This document shows, in pieces, positions 8,952 through 21,227 of a stretch of DNA of 64,000 bases (position 1 is the first letter of the stretch; every line of letters starts with the position of its first letter). Source of the stretch: Gp6-AA40 sp035571515 (GTDB lineage Bacteria > Acidobacteriota > Vicinamibacteria > Vicinamibacterales > UBA2999); assembly GCA_035571515.1 (NCBI GenBank), contig DATNCQ010000141.1:1-64000 (forward strand), given 5' to 3'. The position numbers and the translations under genes are program-made. The notes beneath the pieces were generated by a model. The model was not told the origin of the DNA. It saw only the letters and a program-made list of their open reading frames with translations, and did not search any database.

Positions 8952-8957
8952 TAGAAT
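8952..8957 (+). promoter_or_regulatory. -10-like TAGAAT before the mutase gene
   Basis: TAGAAT lies 13 nt before the ATG at 8971, leaving a predicted leader of about 7 nt. The -35 region is weak. Confidence 0.4.
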
Positions 8958-8970
8958 CGCGAGGCACCAC

Positions 8971-10556
<1,586 letters not shown>

Positions 10557-10557
<1 letters not shown>

Positions 10558-11357
10558 TGCCCCTCGACTCCGCCCCGGACAAGTCCCTTCTCGACGTCCA
10601 GCAGCTGTCGGTCACTTTTGGCGGCGCCTCCCCGGCCGTGGACGGCGTGAGTTTCCAGGTGGCGGCCGGCGAAACCCTGGGGCTGGTCGGCGAATCGGGC
10701 AGCGGCAAGTCCGTCACGGCATTCGCCATCCTTCGCCTGCTGCAGCCGCCGGGACGAATCACGGGCGGCAAAGTGATCTTCCAGGGGCGTGACCTGCTGG
10801 CGCTGCCGGAACGCGAGATGCGCGAGGTGCGCGGCGCCGGCATCTCGCTCATCTTCCAGGAGCCGATGACGGCGCTCAATCCGGTGATGCGCGTCGGCGA
10901 CCAGATTGCCGAGGCGCTGCTCGTCCACGGCAGGGCGACGCGCGCCGAAGCCCGCGCGCGGGCGGTGGAGCTGCTCGAGGCGGTGCGGATTCCCGATGCC
11001 GCGCGCCGCGTGCGCGACTACCCGCATCAGCTGTCCGGCGGCATGCGCCAGCGCGTGATGATTGCCATCGCGCTCGCCTGCCGCCCGCCGCTCGTCATCG
11101 CCGACGAGCCGACGACCGCGCTCGACGTCACCATCCAGGCGCAGGTGCTGGAACTGCTGCGCGAGCTGAAGGCGCGCTACAACCTGGCGCTGCTGCTGAT
11201 CACGCACGACTTCGGCGTGATCGCCGAGATGGCCGACCGCGTGGCCGTCATGTTCAAGGGGAAGATCGTCGAGCAGGGATCGGTGCGCGACATCCTGCGC
11301 AGCCCGTCGCACGAGTACACGCGCAGCCTGCTCGCCGCCGTTCCCGGGGCACGGTAA
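10557..11357 (+). CDS. oligopeptide/dipeptide ABC transporter ATPase, DppD-like
   Basis: 266 residues from an ATG at 10557 that overlaps the mutase stop (TGATG). Walker A GESGSGKS, signature LSGGMRQRV, Walker B LVIADEPTTALD and the switch His in LLITHDFGV are all intact. The IFQEPMTALNPVMRVGDQI segment is typical of the peptide/nickel importer class. It is paired by a 1-nt overlap with a DppF-like ATPase, as in Dpp/Opp operons. The usual permeases and binding protein are not beside it; instead a mutase gene precedes it. Confidence 0.92.
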
Positions 11358-12235
11358 TGCCGCTCCTCGAAGTCCGTCACCTCGTCAAGCACTTCGTGCG
11401 CAAGCAGGGTCTCTTCCGCCCGCCGTCGGTCGTCAGGGCCGTCGACGACGTGAGCTTCGCGATAGAGGAAGGGGAGATGTTCGGGCTGGTCGGCGAGTCG
11501 GGAAGCGGCAAGAGCACGACGGGCCGCTGCATCCTGCGGCTGATCGAGCCGACCTCCGGCGAGGTGTTGTTCCGCGGCGAAAACGTGCTGCAGTACCCGA
11601 CCGAACGGATGCGGGTGGCGCGGCGCGATCTGCAGATCGTCTTCCAGGATCCCTATTCCTCGCTCAACCCGCGCATGCGCGTCGGCGACATCGTCGAAGA
11701 GCCGCTCATCATCCACAAGCTGGGGACGAAAGCCGAGCGCCGGGCGCGCGCCGCGGAATTGTTCCAGCTGGTCGGACTCGACCCGTCGTACCTCGCGCGC
11801 TACCCGCACGAGTTCAGCGGCGGTCAGCGGCAGCGCATCGGCATCGCGCGCGCGCTGGCGCTGAACCCGGCGCTCGTCATCGCGGACGAGGCGGTGTCGG
11901 CGCTCGACGTCTCCATCCAGGCGCAGGTCGTCAAGCTCCTGCTCGACCTGAAAGATCGCCTGAAACTGACCTACCTGTTCATCGCGCACGACCTGCGGCT
12001 GGTCGAACACATCTGCACGCGGGTGGCGGTCATGTACATGGGAAAGATCGTGGAGCTTGGCGAGACGGGCGCGCTCTTCGCGCAGCCGACGCATCCCTAT
12101 ACGAAGGCGCTCCTCAGCGCGATTCCGGTACTCGATCCCGATGCGCCGCGCCAGCGCATCGAGCTCGATCCGTCGTCATTCTCGCGCGACGCGCCGCTGA
12201 AGGCGGTCGGCACGGCGCACTGGGCCGCTGTGTAA
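11357..12235 (+). CDS. oligopeptide/dipeptide ABC transporter ATPase, DppF-like
   Basis: 292 residues; its ATG overlaps the preceding stop as TAATG. Walker A GESGSGKST, IVFQDPYSSLNPRMRVGDIV, signature FSGGQRQRIG and Walker B LVIADEAVSALD are intact. The C-terminal YTKALLSAIPVLDP segment is the peptide-transporter C-terminal domain. It would form the heterodimeric motor with the DppD-like partner on the cytoplasmic face of a permease encoded elsewhere. The stop is directly followed by a heptamer repeat (12239 onward). Confidence 0.92.
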   Translation: MPLLEVRHLVKHFVRKQGLFRPPSVVRAVDDVSFAIEEGEMFGLVGESGSGKSTTGRCILRLIEPTSGEVLFRGENVLQYPTERMRVARRDLQIVFQDPYSSLNPRMRVGDIVEEPLIIHKLGTKAERRARAAELFQLVGLDPSYLARYPHEFSGGQRQRIGIARALALNPALVIADEAVSALDVSIQAQVVKLLLDLKDRLKLTYLFIAHDLRLVEHICTRVAVMYMGKIVELGETGALFAQPTHPYTKALLSAIPVLDPDAPRQRIELDPSSFSRDAPLKAVGTAHWAAV

Positions 12236-12276
12236 GCGCCAAGATCCAAGATCCAAGATCCAAGAAGCTCCACTGC

Positions 12277-12993
<717 letters not shown>

Positions 12994-13126
12994 AACCTGT
13001 CGGCGCCCCGTGCGGCGCGCCCAATCAGTCTACGGGCGATCGGTCCGGGTGGTTTCATCGAGCGGCCTGCCCCGAGCGGCGCGAGTGCAGGGGCGTCCGC
13101 CGGGCGAGTGCAGGGAGTCGAGGGTC

Positions 13127-13936
13127 TCAGGCCGACTTCAGGCGGGCCAGCAGCGACTTGACGACCGGCGGCGCATCGGTCGGCACGTGCGCGTTCCACG
13201 TGCGGGTGTTGACCGGCACCATGAGCAGCTTGGTCGACGTGGGCTTGCGCTGCGATTCCTTGATCGCGGCCGCCAGCTCGCCGGCGGGCGCGATGGCCGG
13301 CCCCATCAGGAAAATGATGCAGGTGTCGCGCTGGCTGTCCTTCGGGATGCGGGCCGCCAGCGTCCACGTTTCGCTGAGCGCCTGCCCGTCCACCTGCGGC
13401 ACGAAGCGGCCGAGCACGCGCGGCGGCAGCTTGAGGCTCCAGAACGCGGCTTTCGGAATGCACCGCACCTCGAAGCCGGGAAGCGCGAAATCCTCCCAGC
13501 TTTGGAATTCACCGGTCAGGGCCGTGCGGAATCGCATGACGGTGGCGCGCTGCACGAGATCGTTTGCGCCCGCCCGATCCTGCTGGAAGACCGAGGCGCC
13601 GCCCGGCGGCTGCGGTTCCGGCGCGGGACGCGCCGCCGGCTGCGCGGACGGTGGCGTCGCGGGCGCCGCTGGCGGAGCCGGCGACGGCCGGGCCTGCGCG
13701 GACGGCTGCCCCTCCTCCTGCGCGTCGTATTCCGCGCGCGCGGCCGGATCGGTGAGCGTCTTGTACGCGCGCGTCAGCTCCGCGGCCTTGGTCGCGGCAA
13801 TCTCCTGGAACTCCTTGCCCAGGTGCTGAACCTTGTCGGGGTGATACTTGGCGATTTCGCGCCGGAAGGCGCGCTTGATGTCGTCGACCGCCGCGTCGGG
13901 CGCGACGTCGAGAAGCTCGTAAAACTCTTTGGCCAC
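13127..13936 (-). CDS. J-domain protein
   Basis: 269 residues from a GTG at 13936. An N-terminal J domain (residues 1-70) has the HPD motif in AKYHPDKVQHLG, so it could stimulate an Hsp70 ATPase. It is followed by an Ala/Pro-rich linker (about 75-118) and a C-terminal domain of about 150 residues that I do not recognise. The classical DnaJ Gly/Phe and zinc-finger regions are missing. It begins 12 bp after the stop of the PilB/GspE gene, so the two are probably one transcription unit, hinting at a role near the secretion or pilus ATPase. Confidence 0.85.
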   Translation of the reverse strand: MAKEFYELLDVAPDAAVDDIKRAFRREIAKYHPDKVQHLGKEFQEIAATKAAELTRAYKTLTDPAARAEYDAQEEGQPSAQARPSPAPPAAPATPPSAQPAARPAPEPQPPGGASVFQQDRAGANDLVQRATVMRFRTALTGEFQSWEDFALPGFEVRCIPKAAFWSLKLPPRVLGRFVPQVDGQALSETWTLAARIPKDSQRDTCIIFLMGPAIAPAGELAAAIKESQRKPTSTKLLMVPVNTRTWNAHVPTDAPPVVKSLLARLKSA

Positions 13937-13948
13937 GAAACGCGTTGC

Positions 13949-15991
13949 TTACTTCTTGAACTCGGCGACGTTGGTAGCCGCCGGCAGCTCGCGCATCTGG
14001 CGCTGCTCTTTCAGCTTCTTCGCGCGCTTGCCCGGCGACGCCGTCTCCGCGCTCTTCGCGCAGTACGGACAGAACTTCCATCCCGTCTGCAGCGGGCGAT
14101 GGCAGTGCGGGCACCCGCCGCCGACACGGTGGCCGCACGAGGGGCAGGCGGCGAAATCGGGAGAGACGCTGACGCCGCATTCCGGGCAGGCCGCGCGCGC
14201 TTCACGCACTTCCGTGACGACGCGCAGCAGCTCCTCCGGCGTGGTCACGCCGGCTTTCACCTTCAGCAGCCCGTCTTCGCCGAGCGAGATCATCCCGGAG
14301 CTGATCGCCGAGTCCCGCAGGTGCGCTTCCGATCCCTTCTGCGCGATCATGCGCCGCAGCTTGTCGGTGACGGGCATGATTTCGTAGATGCCGACGCGGC
14401 CGCGGTAGCCCGTGTGATTGCACTGCTCGCAGCCGACGGCGCGATAGAAGGTCAGCGTGGCCGCGTCCGTGTCGCTCACGCTCATCGCGCGGAGCGTCTC
14501 CGGGTCGGGCGTGTACGGGCGGCGGCAATGCATGCAGAGGCGGCGCATCAGGCGCTGCGCGATGACGCCGATGAGCGCGGACGCGCTGACGTACGGCTCG
14601 ATGCCGATGTCGGTCAGCCGGGTGATGCACGACGGCGCATCGTCGGTGTGCAGCGTCGAGAGGACGAGGTGCCCCGTCTGCGCCGCCTGCATCGCGATGC
14701 GTGCGGTCTCCTGGTCGCGAATCTCGCCGACGAGCACGACGTCCGGGTCCTGCCGCAGGATCGACCGCAGGGCGCTGGCGAACGTCAGCTTGATCTTGTC
14801 GTTGATCTGTGTCTGGTTGACGCCGGGAATCTGGTACTCGACGGGATCCTCGATGGTGATGATGTTGGTCCGCTCCGAGCGCACCGACGTCAGCGCCGAG
14901 CAGAGCGTCGTCGTCTTGCCCGAGCCGGTGGGGCCGACGACGAGAATCATCCCGTGCTGATGCCGCAGGAAGAAGCGGATGTGCTCGAGCGCCGTGGCGG
15001 AGAAGCCGAGCTCCTCGAGCGGCGGCACGCCCTTGCGGTTGTCGAGGATGCGGAGGACGAGCTTCTCGCCGAAGATCGTCCGCAGCGTCGAGGCGCGGAA
15101 GTCTACCTCCTGGCCGTCGTCGGCGGCCACGCGGATGCGGCCGTCCTGCGGAAGCCGTTTCTCCGCGATGTCCATGCCGCCCATGATCTTCATGCGCGCG
15201 ACGAACCCTTCGTGGACCCACTTCGGCAGGTCCATCACTTCCTTCAGCAACCCGTCGAGGCGGTGCCGGACGACGACGTTGCTCTCGGTGGGCTCGATGT
15301 GGATGTCGCTCGCGCGGCTCTTGAGCGCGCTCTTGATCACGAGGTCGACGAGGTCGATGATCGGCGCCGTCTCCGGTGTCGCGCCCTTGAGCCCGCCGCT
15401 CTGCTCGAAGACGTCGTCCTCGATGCGGCGCGGCGCGAGGGCGGCCTGCTCGGAAATCGGCGCGAGCATCCCACCGGGCGTCGCCGCCTCACCGGAGTGT
15501 CCCGTCGACCGCCCGGTCACCTGGACCGCGATGCCGGAACCGGGCTGGTTCAGCCGCGCCAGCGCCTTGTCGGGATACGACGCATGGATCGAGTCGACGA
15601 TCTCCTGCCGTGTCGAGACGACCTGCTTGATGCGATAGCCGGTCTGGAACTCGAGGTCCTGGACGAGCGTAAAGAGCAGCGGATCCGACATCGCGACCGT
15701 CAGCAGGTTCTTCTCGACGGTGATGGCGATGCAGGTGCGCTTGAGTGCAACGTCCTTTGGTATCAGAATGACGGCTGCGGGATCGGGTACGTTCTCCGCG
15801 AGATTGACGTAGGAGAAGCCGAGCTGATAGGCGAGGGCCTTCGCAATCTGGCGCTCGGTGGCCAGGTTCATGCGGACGAGGACCGCCCCAAGCCGCTCCC
15901 CGGAGCGCTTGTGTTCGGCCAACGCCGTCTGCAGGTCCTCTTCGGTGATGAGTCCCGCCTGAACGAGACACTCACCGATCTTCTTACGCAC
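13949..15991 (-). CDS. type IV pilus/type II secretion assembly ATPase (PilB/GspE) with C-terminal zinc ribbons
   Basis: 680 residues from a GTG with GGAG upstream. Residues 1-150 form MshEN-like N-terminal domains (KIGECLVQAGLITEEDLQTA). The AAA-like core has Walker A VGPTGSGKTT (353-361), the Asp box ITIEDPVEYQIPG, Walker B VVLVGEIRDQET and the tetracysteine zinc site CMHC...CEQC. Beyond the usual end there is an extension with three CxxC-type pairs (CPECG, CPSCG, CPHCH, CPYCA), i.e. two rubredoxin-like zinc ribbons. It powers pilin polymerisation or type II secretion on the inner membrane. No other pilus gene lies nearby. Confidence 0.93.
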   Translation of the reverse strand: MRKKIGECLVQAGLITEEDLQTALAEHKRSGERLGAVLVRMNLATERQIAKALAYQLGFSYVNLAENVPDPAAVILIPKDVALKRTCIAITVEKNLLTVAMSDPLLFTLVQDLEFQTGYRIKQVVSTRQEIVDSIHASYPDKALARLNQPGSGIAVQVTGRSTGHSGEAATPGGMLAPISEQAALAPRRIEDDVFEQSGGLKGATPETAPIIDLVDLVIKSALKSRASDIHIEPTESNVVVRHRLDGLLKEVMDLPKWVHEGFVARMKIMGGMDIAEKRLPQDGRIRVAADDGQEVDFRASTLRTIFGEKLVLRILDNRKGVPPLEELGFSATALEHIRFFLRHQHGMILVVGPTGSGKTTTLCSALTSVRSERTNIITIEDPVEYQIPGVNQTQINDKIKLTFASALRSILRQDPDVVLVGEIRDQETARIAMQAAQTGHLVLSTLHTDDAPSCITRLTDIGIEPYVSASALIGVIAQRLMRRLCMHCRRPYTPDPETLRAMSVSDTDAATLTFYRAVGCEQCNHTGYRGRVGIYEIMPVTDKLRRMIAQKGSEAHLRDSAISSGMISLGEDGLLKVKAGVTTPEELLRVVTEVREARAACPECGVSVSPDFAACPSCGHRVGGGCPHCHRPLQTGWKFCPYCAKSAETASPGKRAKKLKEQRQMRELPAATNVAEFKK

Positions 15992-16110
15992 TCGTCTCCA
16001 ATCTCCGGAAATGTAATCTGGGCCCTAATCCGTTTCGGCCGATCCCGGACTCCGCGGTAGTCGAACTGACGGCCGGGACGGGGAGTATAGCCGCGGCTCT
16101 CGGGGAGCTC

Positions 16111-16126
16111 ATAACATAAGTGTTAT
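16111..16126. promoter_or_regulatory. palindromic operator-like site
   Basis: ATAACA-TAAG-TGTTAT, a perfect 6-bp inverted repeat in an AT-rich patch of the 226-bp region between the divergent PilB/GspE-like and GGDEF genes. Position and symmetry suit a dimeric regulator controlling one or both. Confidence 0.4.
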
Positions 16127-16217
16127 ATCCGCCCCCACAAGTACCCTAGTGTCATATAAAGTCGTTCTATGCCTTTAGTTATGGCCCTCTACTAAACGGC
16201 CGATACCCGGAACGCAC

Positions 16218-17186
16218 GTGCAAGAACGTTCACAGACCGCCCGCGTCCTCGAACAGCATTTCGACACGATCCTCAAGGATGCTGCCGCGATCTTCCCGTT
16301 CGCCGGCGCCGAGTCGTCGGACCAGGTCCGTTCCGCCAACCTTGCCGACCTGATTCTTCAGCTGCTGACGACGGCGGTTCGCGAAGGCGAGCTCGACCAG
16401 CGAACCCGGCGCGTGGCGGACCTGCGGCAGCTCGCGCTCGACTTCGGCCTGACGGTGCGGCAGCTGTTCGGGCTCGTCTACGTGATCGAACGCGCGGCGC
16501 TCGACGAGCTCGCGCTCGACGAGTCGTACGGCGCGACGTCGGAAGCGTGGCCGGGCGTGGCGCAGATGGTGCGGCGCGCGTCGTTCGACGTCCTGGCGGC
16601 GGTCGCCGAGCGGATCACACGCGACCCGGACCAGTCGGCGCTCCACGACTCCTTGACCGCGCTGCACACGCGCGCGGTGCTGCTGGCCGCGCTCGAGAAG
16701 GAGATCCGCCGCGCCGAGCGCTTTCTCCATCCGTTCGCGATGATCCTCGTCGACGTCGACCACCTGAACGCGATCAACGCGAAGCACGGCTACGGGTTCG
16801 GCGACCGCGTCCTCGAGCGCATCGGCATCGTCATTCGCAACTACTTCCGCGAGCACGACTGGGTGACGCGCTGCTCCGAAGACACGTTCGCGATTCTGCT
16901 GCCCGAGACGGCGCGCCCCAACGCGGAGTCGCTGGCCGATGGGTTGCGGGTGACGGTGGAGGAGCGGCTGGCGCTGCGCGACTACCGCACCGAGGAGCAG
17001 GTGCAGGTTACCGTGTCGGTCGCGGTTCTCATCGGCGACGGTCAGAGCTCGAACAACGCCGACCAGGTACTGCGGCAGGCGGAGGAAGCGATCGTCCGCG
17101 CCAAGGAGCGCGGACGCAACCGCGTCGAAGTCGTCGAGATTGGAGGAACGAGGGTGCCTCGTTCGGTGAGGGCTCGGGGCGTGTAG
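16218..17186 (+). CDS. degenerate GGDEF-domain protein
   Basis: 322 residues from a GTG at 16218; no earlier in-frame start is better. A helical N-terminal half of about 135 residues has no recognised domain. The C-terminal half (about 145-310) has the diguanylate cyclase fold: DSLTALHTRAVLLAAL, the metal-ligand region MILVDVDHLNAINAKHGYG, and ILLPETARPNAESLADGLR. The signature loop reads CSEDTF where active enzymes have GGDEF. Catalysis is therefore unlikely; it may bind nucleotide or act as a scaffold. It diverges from the PilB/GspE ATPase gene, so a link to pilus control is plausible but unproven. Confidence 0.82.
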   Translation: MQERSQTARVLEQHFDTILKDAAAIFPFAGAESSDQVRSANLADLILQLLTTAVREGELDQRTRRVADLRQLALDFGLTVRQLFGLVYVIERAALDELALDESYGATSEAWPGVAQMVRRASFDVLAAVAERITRDPDQSALHDSLTALHTRAVLLAALEKEIRRAERFLHPFAMILVDVDHLNAINAKHGYGFGDRVLERIGIVIRNYFREHDWVTRCSEDTFAILLPETARPNAESLADGLRVTVEERLALRDYRTEEQVQVTVSVAVLIGDGQSSNNADQVLRQAEEAIVRAKERGRNRVEVVEIGGTRVPRSVRARGV

Positions 17187-17210
17187 GTGATCGGGGGTTC
17201 GACCCCCTGG

Positions 17211-19181
17211 CTAGTGCTCTTCCTGGTACTGTTCCTTCAGCTTCTCCACGACTTTCGGATCGGCCAGCGTCGTCGTATCGCCCAGCGCCTTCCCTTCGGC
17301 GATGTCTCGCAGCAGGCGCCGCATGATCTTTCCCGACCGCGTCTTGGGAAGATCGGCGGTGAAGATGACGTCGTCCGGCCGGGCGATGGCGCCAATCTTC
17401 TTCGAGACGTGCTCCTTGAGCTCGAGCATGAGCCCTTCATTCGCCTGGACGCCTTCCTTCACCGTGACGAAGGCGGCGACCGCCTGTCCCTTGATCTCGT
17501 GAGTGCGGCCGACGACCGCGGCTTCGGCGACCTTCGGGTGATCGACGAGCGCGCTCTCCACCTCCATCGTGCCGATGCGGTGCCCGGCGACGTTCAGCAC
17601 GTCGTCGACGCGCCCGAGCAGCCAGTAAAAGCCGTCGGCATCGAGCTTCGCGCCGTCGCCGGCGAAGTAGACGTCGGGCGTCCACTTGCTCCAGTACTGC
17701 TTCACGTAGCGCTCGGGATCGCCGTAGATGCCGCGCAGCATCGACGGCCAGGGGCGCGTGAGCGTGAGCAGGCCGCCGCCGGTCGCGAGGCTGTCGCCGC
17801 GCTCGTTCTTGATCTCCGCTTTCACGCCGGGGAACACGCGTGTCGCCGACCCCGGCTTGGTCGTCGTCAGGCCGGGGAGTGGGGTGATCATGATGGCGCC
17901 GGTCTCGGTCTGCCACCACGTATCGACGACCGGGCAGCGCTCGCCGCCGATGTAGCGGTGATACCAGACCCACGCCTCTGGATTGATGGGTTCTCCGACC
18001 GAGCCGAGCAGCCGCAGGCTCGAGAGGTCGCGCTTCTTCGGCCAGTCGGTGCCCCAGCGCATGAACGCGCGAATGGCGGTCGGGGCCGTGTAGAAGATCG
18101 TGACGCCGTAGCGCTCGATGATCTGCCAGAAGCGGTCCTTCTGCGGCCAGTCGGGAGCACCCTCGTACATCATCACCGTGGCGCCGTTGGCCAGCGGACC
18201 GTAGACCACGTAGCTGTGACCGGTGACCCAGCCGATATCCGCCGTGCACCAGTAGACGTCGTCCTCCTTGAGGTCGAAGACCCACTTCGTCGTCGCGTAC
18301 GTGCCGGTCAGGTAGCCGCCGGTCGTGTGCATGATGCCCTTCGGCTTGCCGGTCGTCCCCGACGTGTAGAGGATGTAGAGGAGGTCCTCGGCGTCCATCT
18401 TCTCGGGCTCGCACGCGTACGGCGCATCCTGCATCAGCCGGTGATACCAGTGGTCGCGGCCTTCCTCGATGTGCACCAGCTCGGGGCTCTGTGCTCCCTG
18501 CAATCGCTGCACGACGACCACGTTCTTGATCGACGGCGTCCCCTGCAGCGCTTCGTCGGCAATCCGCTTGAGCGGCACGATCGAGCCGCGCCGCCATCCG
18601 CCGTCGGCGGTGACGAGGACGTTGCACTGCGCGTCGTTGATGCGGTCGCGGAGCGAGTCGGCGCTGAAGCCGCCGAAGACCACCGAGTGCGCGGCGCCGA
18701 TGCGCGCACAGGCGAGCATCGCGATGGCCAGCTCGGGAATCAGCGGCAGGTAGAGCGCGACGCGGTCGCCCCGTTTCACGCCGAGTGACTTCAGGACGTT
18801 GGCGAACTGCCCGACCTGGCGGTGGAGATCGAAGTAGGTCAGCGTGCGGCGGTCGCCGGGCTCGCCTTCCCAGATGAGCGCGGCCTTGTTGCGCCGGGGC
18901 CCGCGCACGTGGCGATCGACGCAATTGACGCTTGCGTTGAGGGTGCCGCCGACGAACCACTTCGCATGCGGCGGCTTCCACTCGAGCACCTTCGTCCACG
19001 GGGTGAACCACTCCAGCTCCGAGGCGAACGACGCCCAGAACCCTTCCGGGTCCTTCTCGGCGCGCGCGTAGACGCCTTCGTCCTTGATGTTGGCCTTCGC
19101 CTGGAATTCCCGCGGCGGCGGGAAGGTGCGATCTTCCTGCAGCAGGTCCGCGATTTCAGCAGGTGGTTTCTTGTCAGCCAT
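17211..19181 (-). CDS. acs: acetyl-CoA synthetase (AMP-forming)
   Basis: 656 residues, the full family length. It activates acetate with ATP and CoA via acetyl-AMP. The adenylate-forming motif YTSGTTGKPKGIMHTTGG, the substrate pocket stretch DTWWQTETGAIMITPLPG, the hinge Asp region YFAGDGAKLDADGFYWLLGR and the regulatory acetylation-site motif PKTRSGKIMRR are all seen. It converges on the GGDEF gene 24 bp away. Upstream on the same strand, 33 bp away, lies ino1; the gap between them is mostly a heptamer array. Confidence 0.97.
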   Translation of the reverse strand: MADKKPPAEIADLLQEDRTFPPPREFQAKANIKDEGVYARAEKDPEGFWASFASELEWFTPWTKVLEWKPPHAKWFVGGTLNASVNCVDRHVRGPRRNKAALIWEGEPGDRRTLTYFDLHRQVGQFANVLKSLGVKRGDRVALYLPLIPELAIAMLACARIGAAHSVVFGGFSADSLRDRINDAQCNVLVTADGGWRRGSIVPLKRIADEALQGTPSIKNVVVVQRLQGAQSPELVHIEEGRDHWYHRLMQDAPYACEPEKMDAEDLLYILYTSGTTGKPKGIMHTTGGYLTGTYATTKWVFDLKEDDVYWCTADIGWVTGHSYVVYGPLANGATVMMYEGAPDWPQKDRFWQIIERYGVTIFYTAPTAIRAFMRWGTDWPKKRDLSSLRLLGSVGEPINPEAWVWYHRYIGGERCPVVDTWWQTETGAIMITPLPGLTTTKPGSATRVFPGVKAEIKNERGDSLATGGGLLTLTRPWPSMLRGIYGDPERYVKQYWSKWTPDVYFAGDGAKLDADGFYWLLGRVDDVLNVAGHRIGTMEVESALVDHPKVAEAAVVGRTHEIKGQAVAAFVTVKEGVQANEGLMLELKEHVSKKIGAIARPDDVIFTADLPKTRSGKIMRRLLRDIAEGKALGDTTTLADPKVVEKLKEQYQEEH

Positions 19182-19195
19182 GGCGCCTCGGGCTT

Positions 19196-19214
19196 TTGGA
19201 AGTTGGACCCTGGA

Positions 19215-19216
<2 letters not shown>
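19196..19216. repeat. short heptamer array, unit TTGGANC
   Basis: Three 7-bp frames TTGGAAG, TTGGACC, CTGGATC between ino1 and acs, ending inside the ino1 stop codon. It has the same consensus as the array at 12285-12319. Confidence 0.6.
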
Positions 19217-20528
<1,312 letters not shown>

Positions 20529-20536
20529 GATCGCAG

Positions 20537-20542
20537 ACTATA
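20537..20542 (-). promoter_or_regulatory. -10-like TATAGT, 8 nt before the ino1 start
   Basis: TATAGT on the minus strand with 8 nt to the GTG at 20528 would put +1 at or next to the start codon. There is no Shine-Dalgarno between them. Confidence 0.45.
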
Positions 20543-20558
20543 CCATGTTGAAAATCAC

Positions 20559-21116
20559 ATGTTTTTGCGCAAATCACGCGTCGCGCCGCTGCCGGTGACG
20601 ATGAGCGCGGTGCGCATGGGCGAGCGCGTGCTGCAGGTTGGCGTCGACGATCCCGCGGTCGCGAGCGCGATCGCCGCGAAGGTCGGTCTCAGCGGACACG
20701 CGGCGCTCGCCGTCGCCGACGAGCGCGACGCGGCGCGCGCACGCGGTGCGATGGCGAACGCGGGCGTGCTCGTCGATGTGAACGTGACGCCGCTCGCCTC
20801 GCTGCCGTTCGAGGGCGAGGCATTCGATCTCATCGTCGTGCACTCGACGCATGGACTCGTGTCGGCGCTCGACGCGGAGGCGCGGCTCGCGGCGATGCGC
20901 GAGTGGCGGCGCGTGCTGCGGCACGGCGGGCGCGTCATGACCATCGAAGCGGGTCCCGCGACGGGCATCGCGAGCGTGTTCAAACGGGCGGCGCCGAACG
21001 AGGCGTACGAGGCCGCCGGCGGGGTCGTCGGCGGCCTGTCGGCGGCCGGCTTCAGGCCCGTTCGGCTGCTCGCGGAGCGCGAGGGCTACAAGTTCGCCGA
21101 GGGGATCAAGGGTTAG
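20559..21116 (+). CDS. SAM-dependent methyltransferase-like protein
   Basis: 185 residues, divergent from ino1 with a 30-bp gap. The pattern is a small class I methyltransferase: motif I region RVLQVGVDDPAVASAIAAKV, an acidic strand VLVDVNVTPLASLPFEGEAF, then FDLIVVHSTHGLVSAL and WRRVLRHGGRVMTIE, which matches the UbiE/MenG-like post-motif. The glycine-rich loop is less canonical than usual (GVDDPA for GxGxG), and the protein is short. The start may instead be the ATG at 20601. Substrate unknown. Confidence 0.7.
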   Translation: MFLRKSRVAPLPVTMSAVRMGERVLQVGVDDPAVASAIAAKVGLSGHAALAVADERDAARARGAMANAGVLVDVNVTPLASLPFEGEAFDLIVVHSTHGLVSALDAEARLAAMREWRRVLRHGGRVMTIEAGPATGIASVFKRAAPNEAYEAAGGVVGGLSAAGFRPVRLLAEREGYKFAEGIKG

Positions 21117-21193
21117 AGGACAGCTCGACCGTTCCGAGGGACACCACGCGCCGTCACTTCCCGCGTTATTGCCCCACATTTCGCGTCTCAAAT

Positions 21194-21212
21194 GAGGCAA
21201 GGCTTTTGCCTC
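21194..21212 (+). promoter_or_regulatory. hairpin upstream of the TonB-like gene
   Basis: A perfect 7-bp stem GAGGCAA-GGCTT-TTGCCTC lying 15 nt before the preferred start at 21228. It could be an operator or a structured leader; an earlier in-frame ATG at 21192 would make it coding. Confidence 0.3.
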
Positions 21213-21227
21213 GTGCCCTTTACCGCA

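Noticed and set aside
8866..8970. Upstream extension of the mutase frame (about 35 more codons)
   Set aside because: The extra residues (Cys/Thr/Arg-rich) do not belong to the family, which begins near the ATG at 8971; a TAGAAT box also lies in this stretch.
13010..16060. A 1016-codon plus-strand frame opposite the J-domain and PilB/GspE-like genes
   Set aside because: It is the antisense of two clear genes; its translation is Arg/Asp/Gly-rich without domains, a usual effect of high GC.
17187..17215. GGGGGTTCGACCCCC followed by TGGC, resembling a tRNA T-arm and 3' end
   Set aside because: The loop is 5 nt instead of 7, and no D-arm, anticodon arm or matching acceptor strand exists upstream, where the GGDEF gene is coding.
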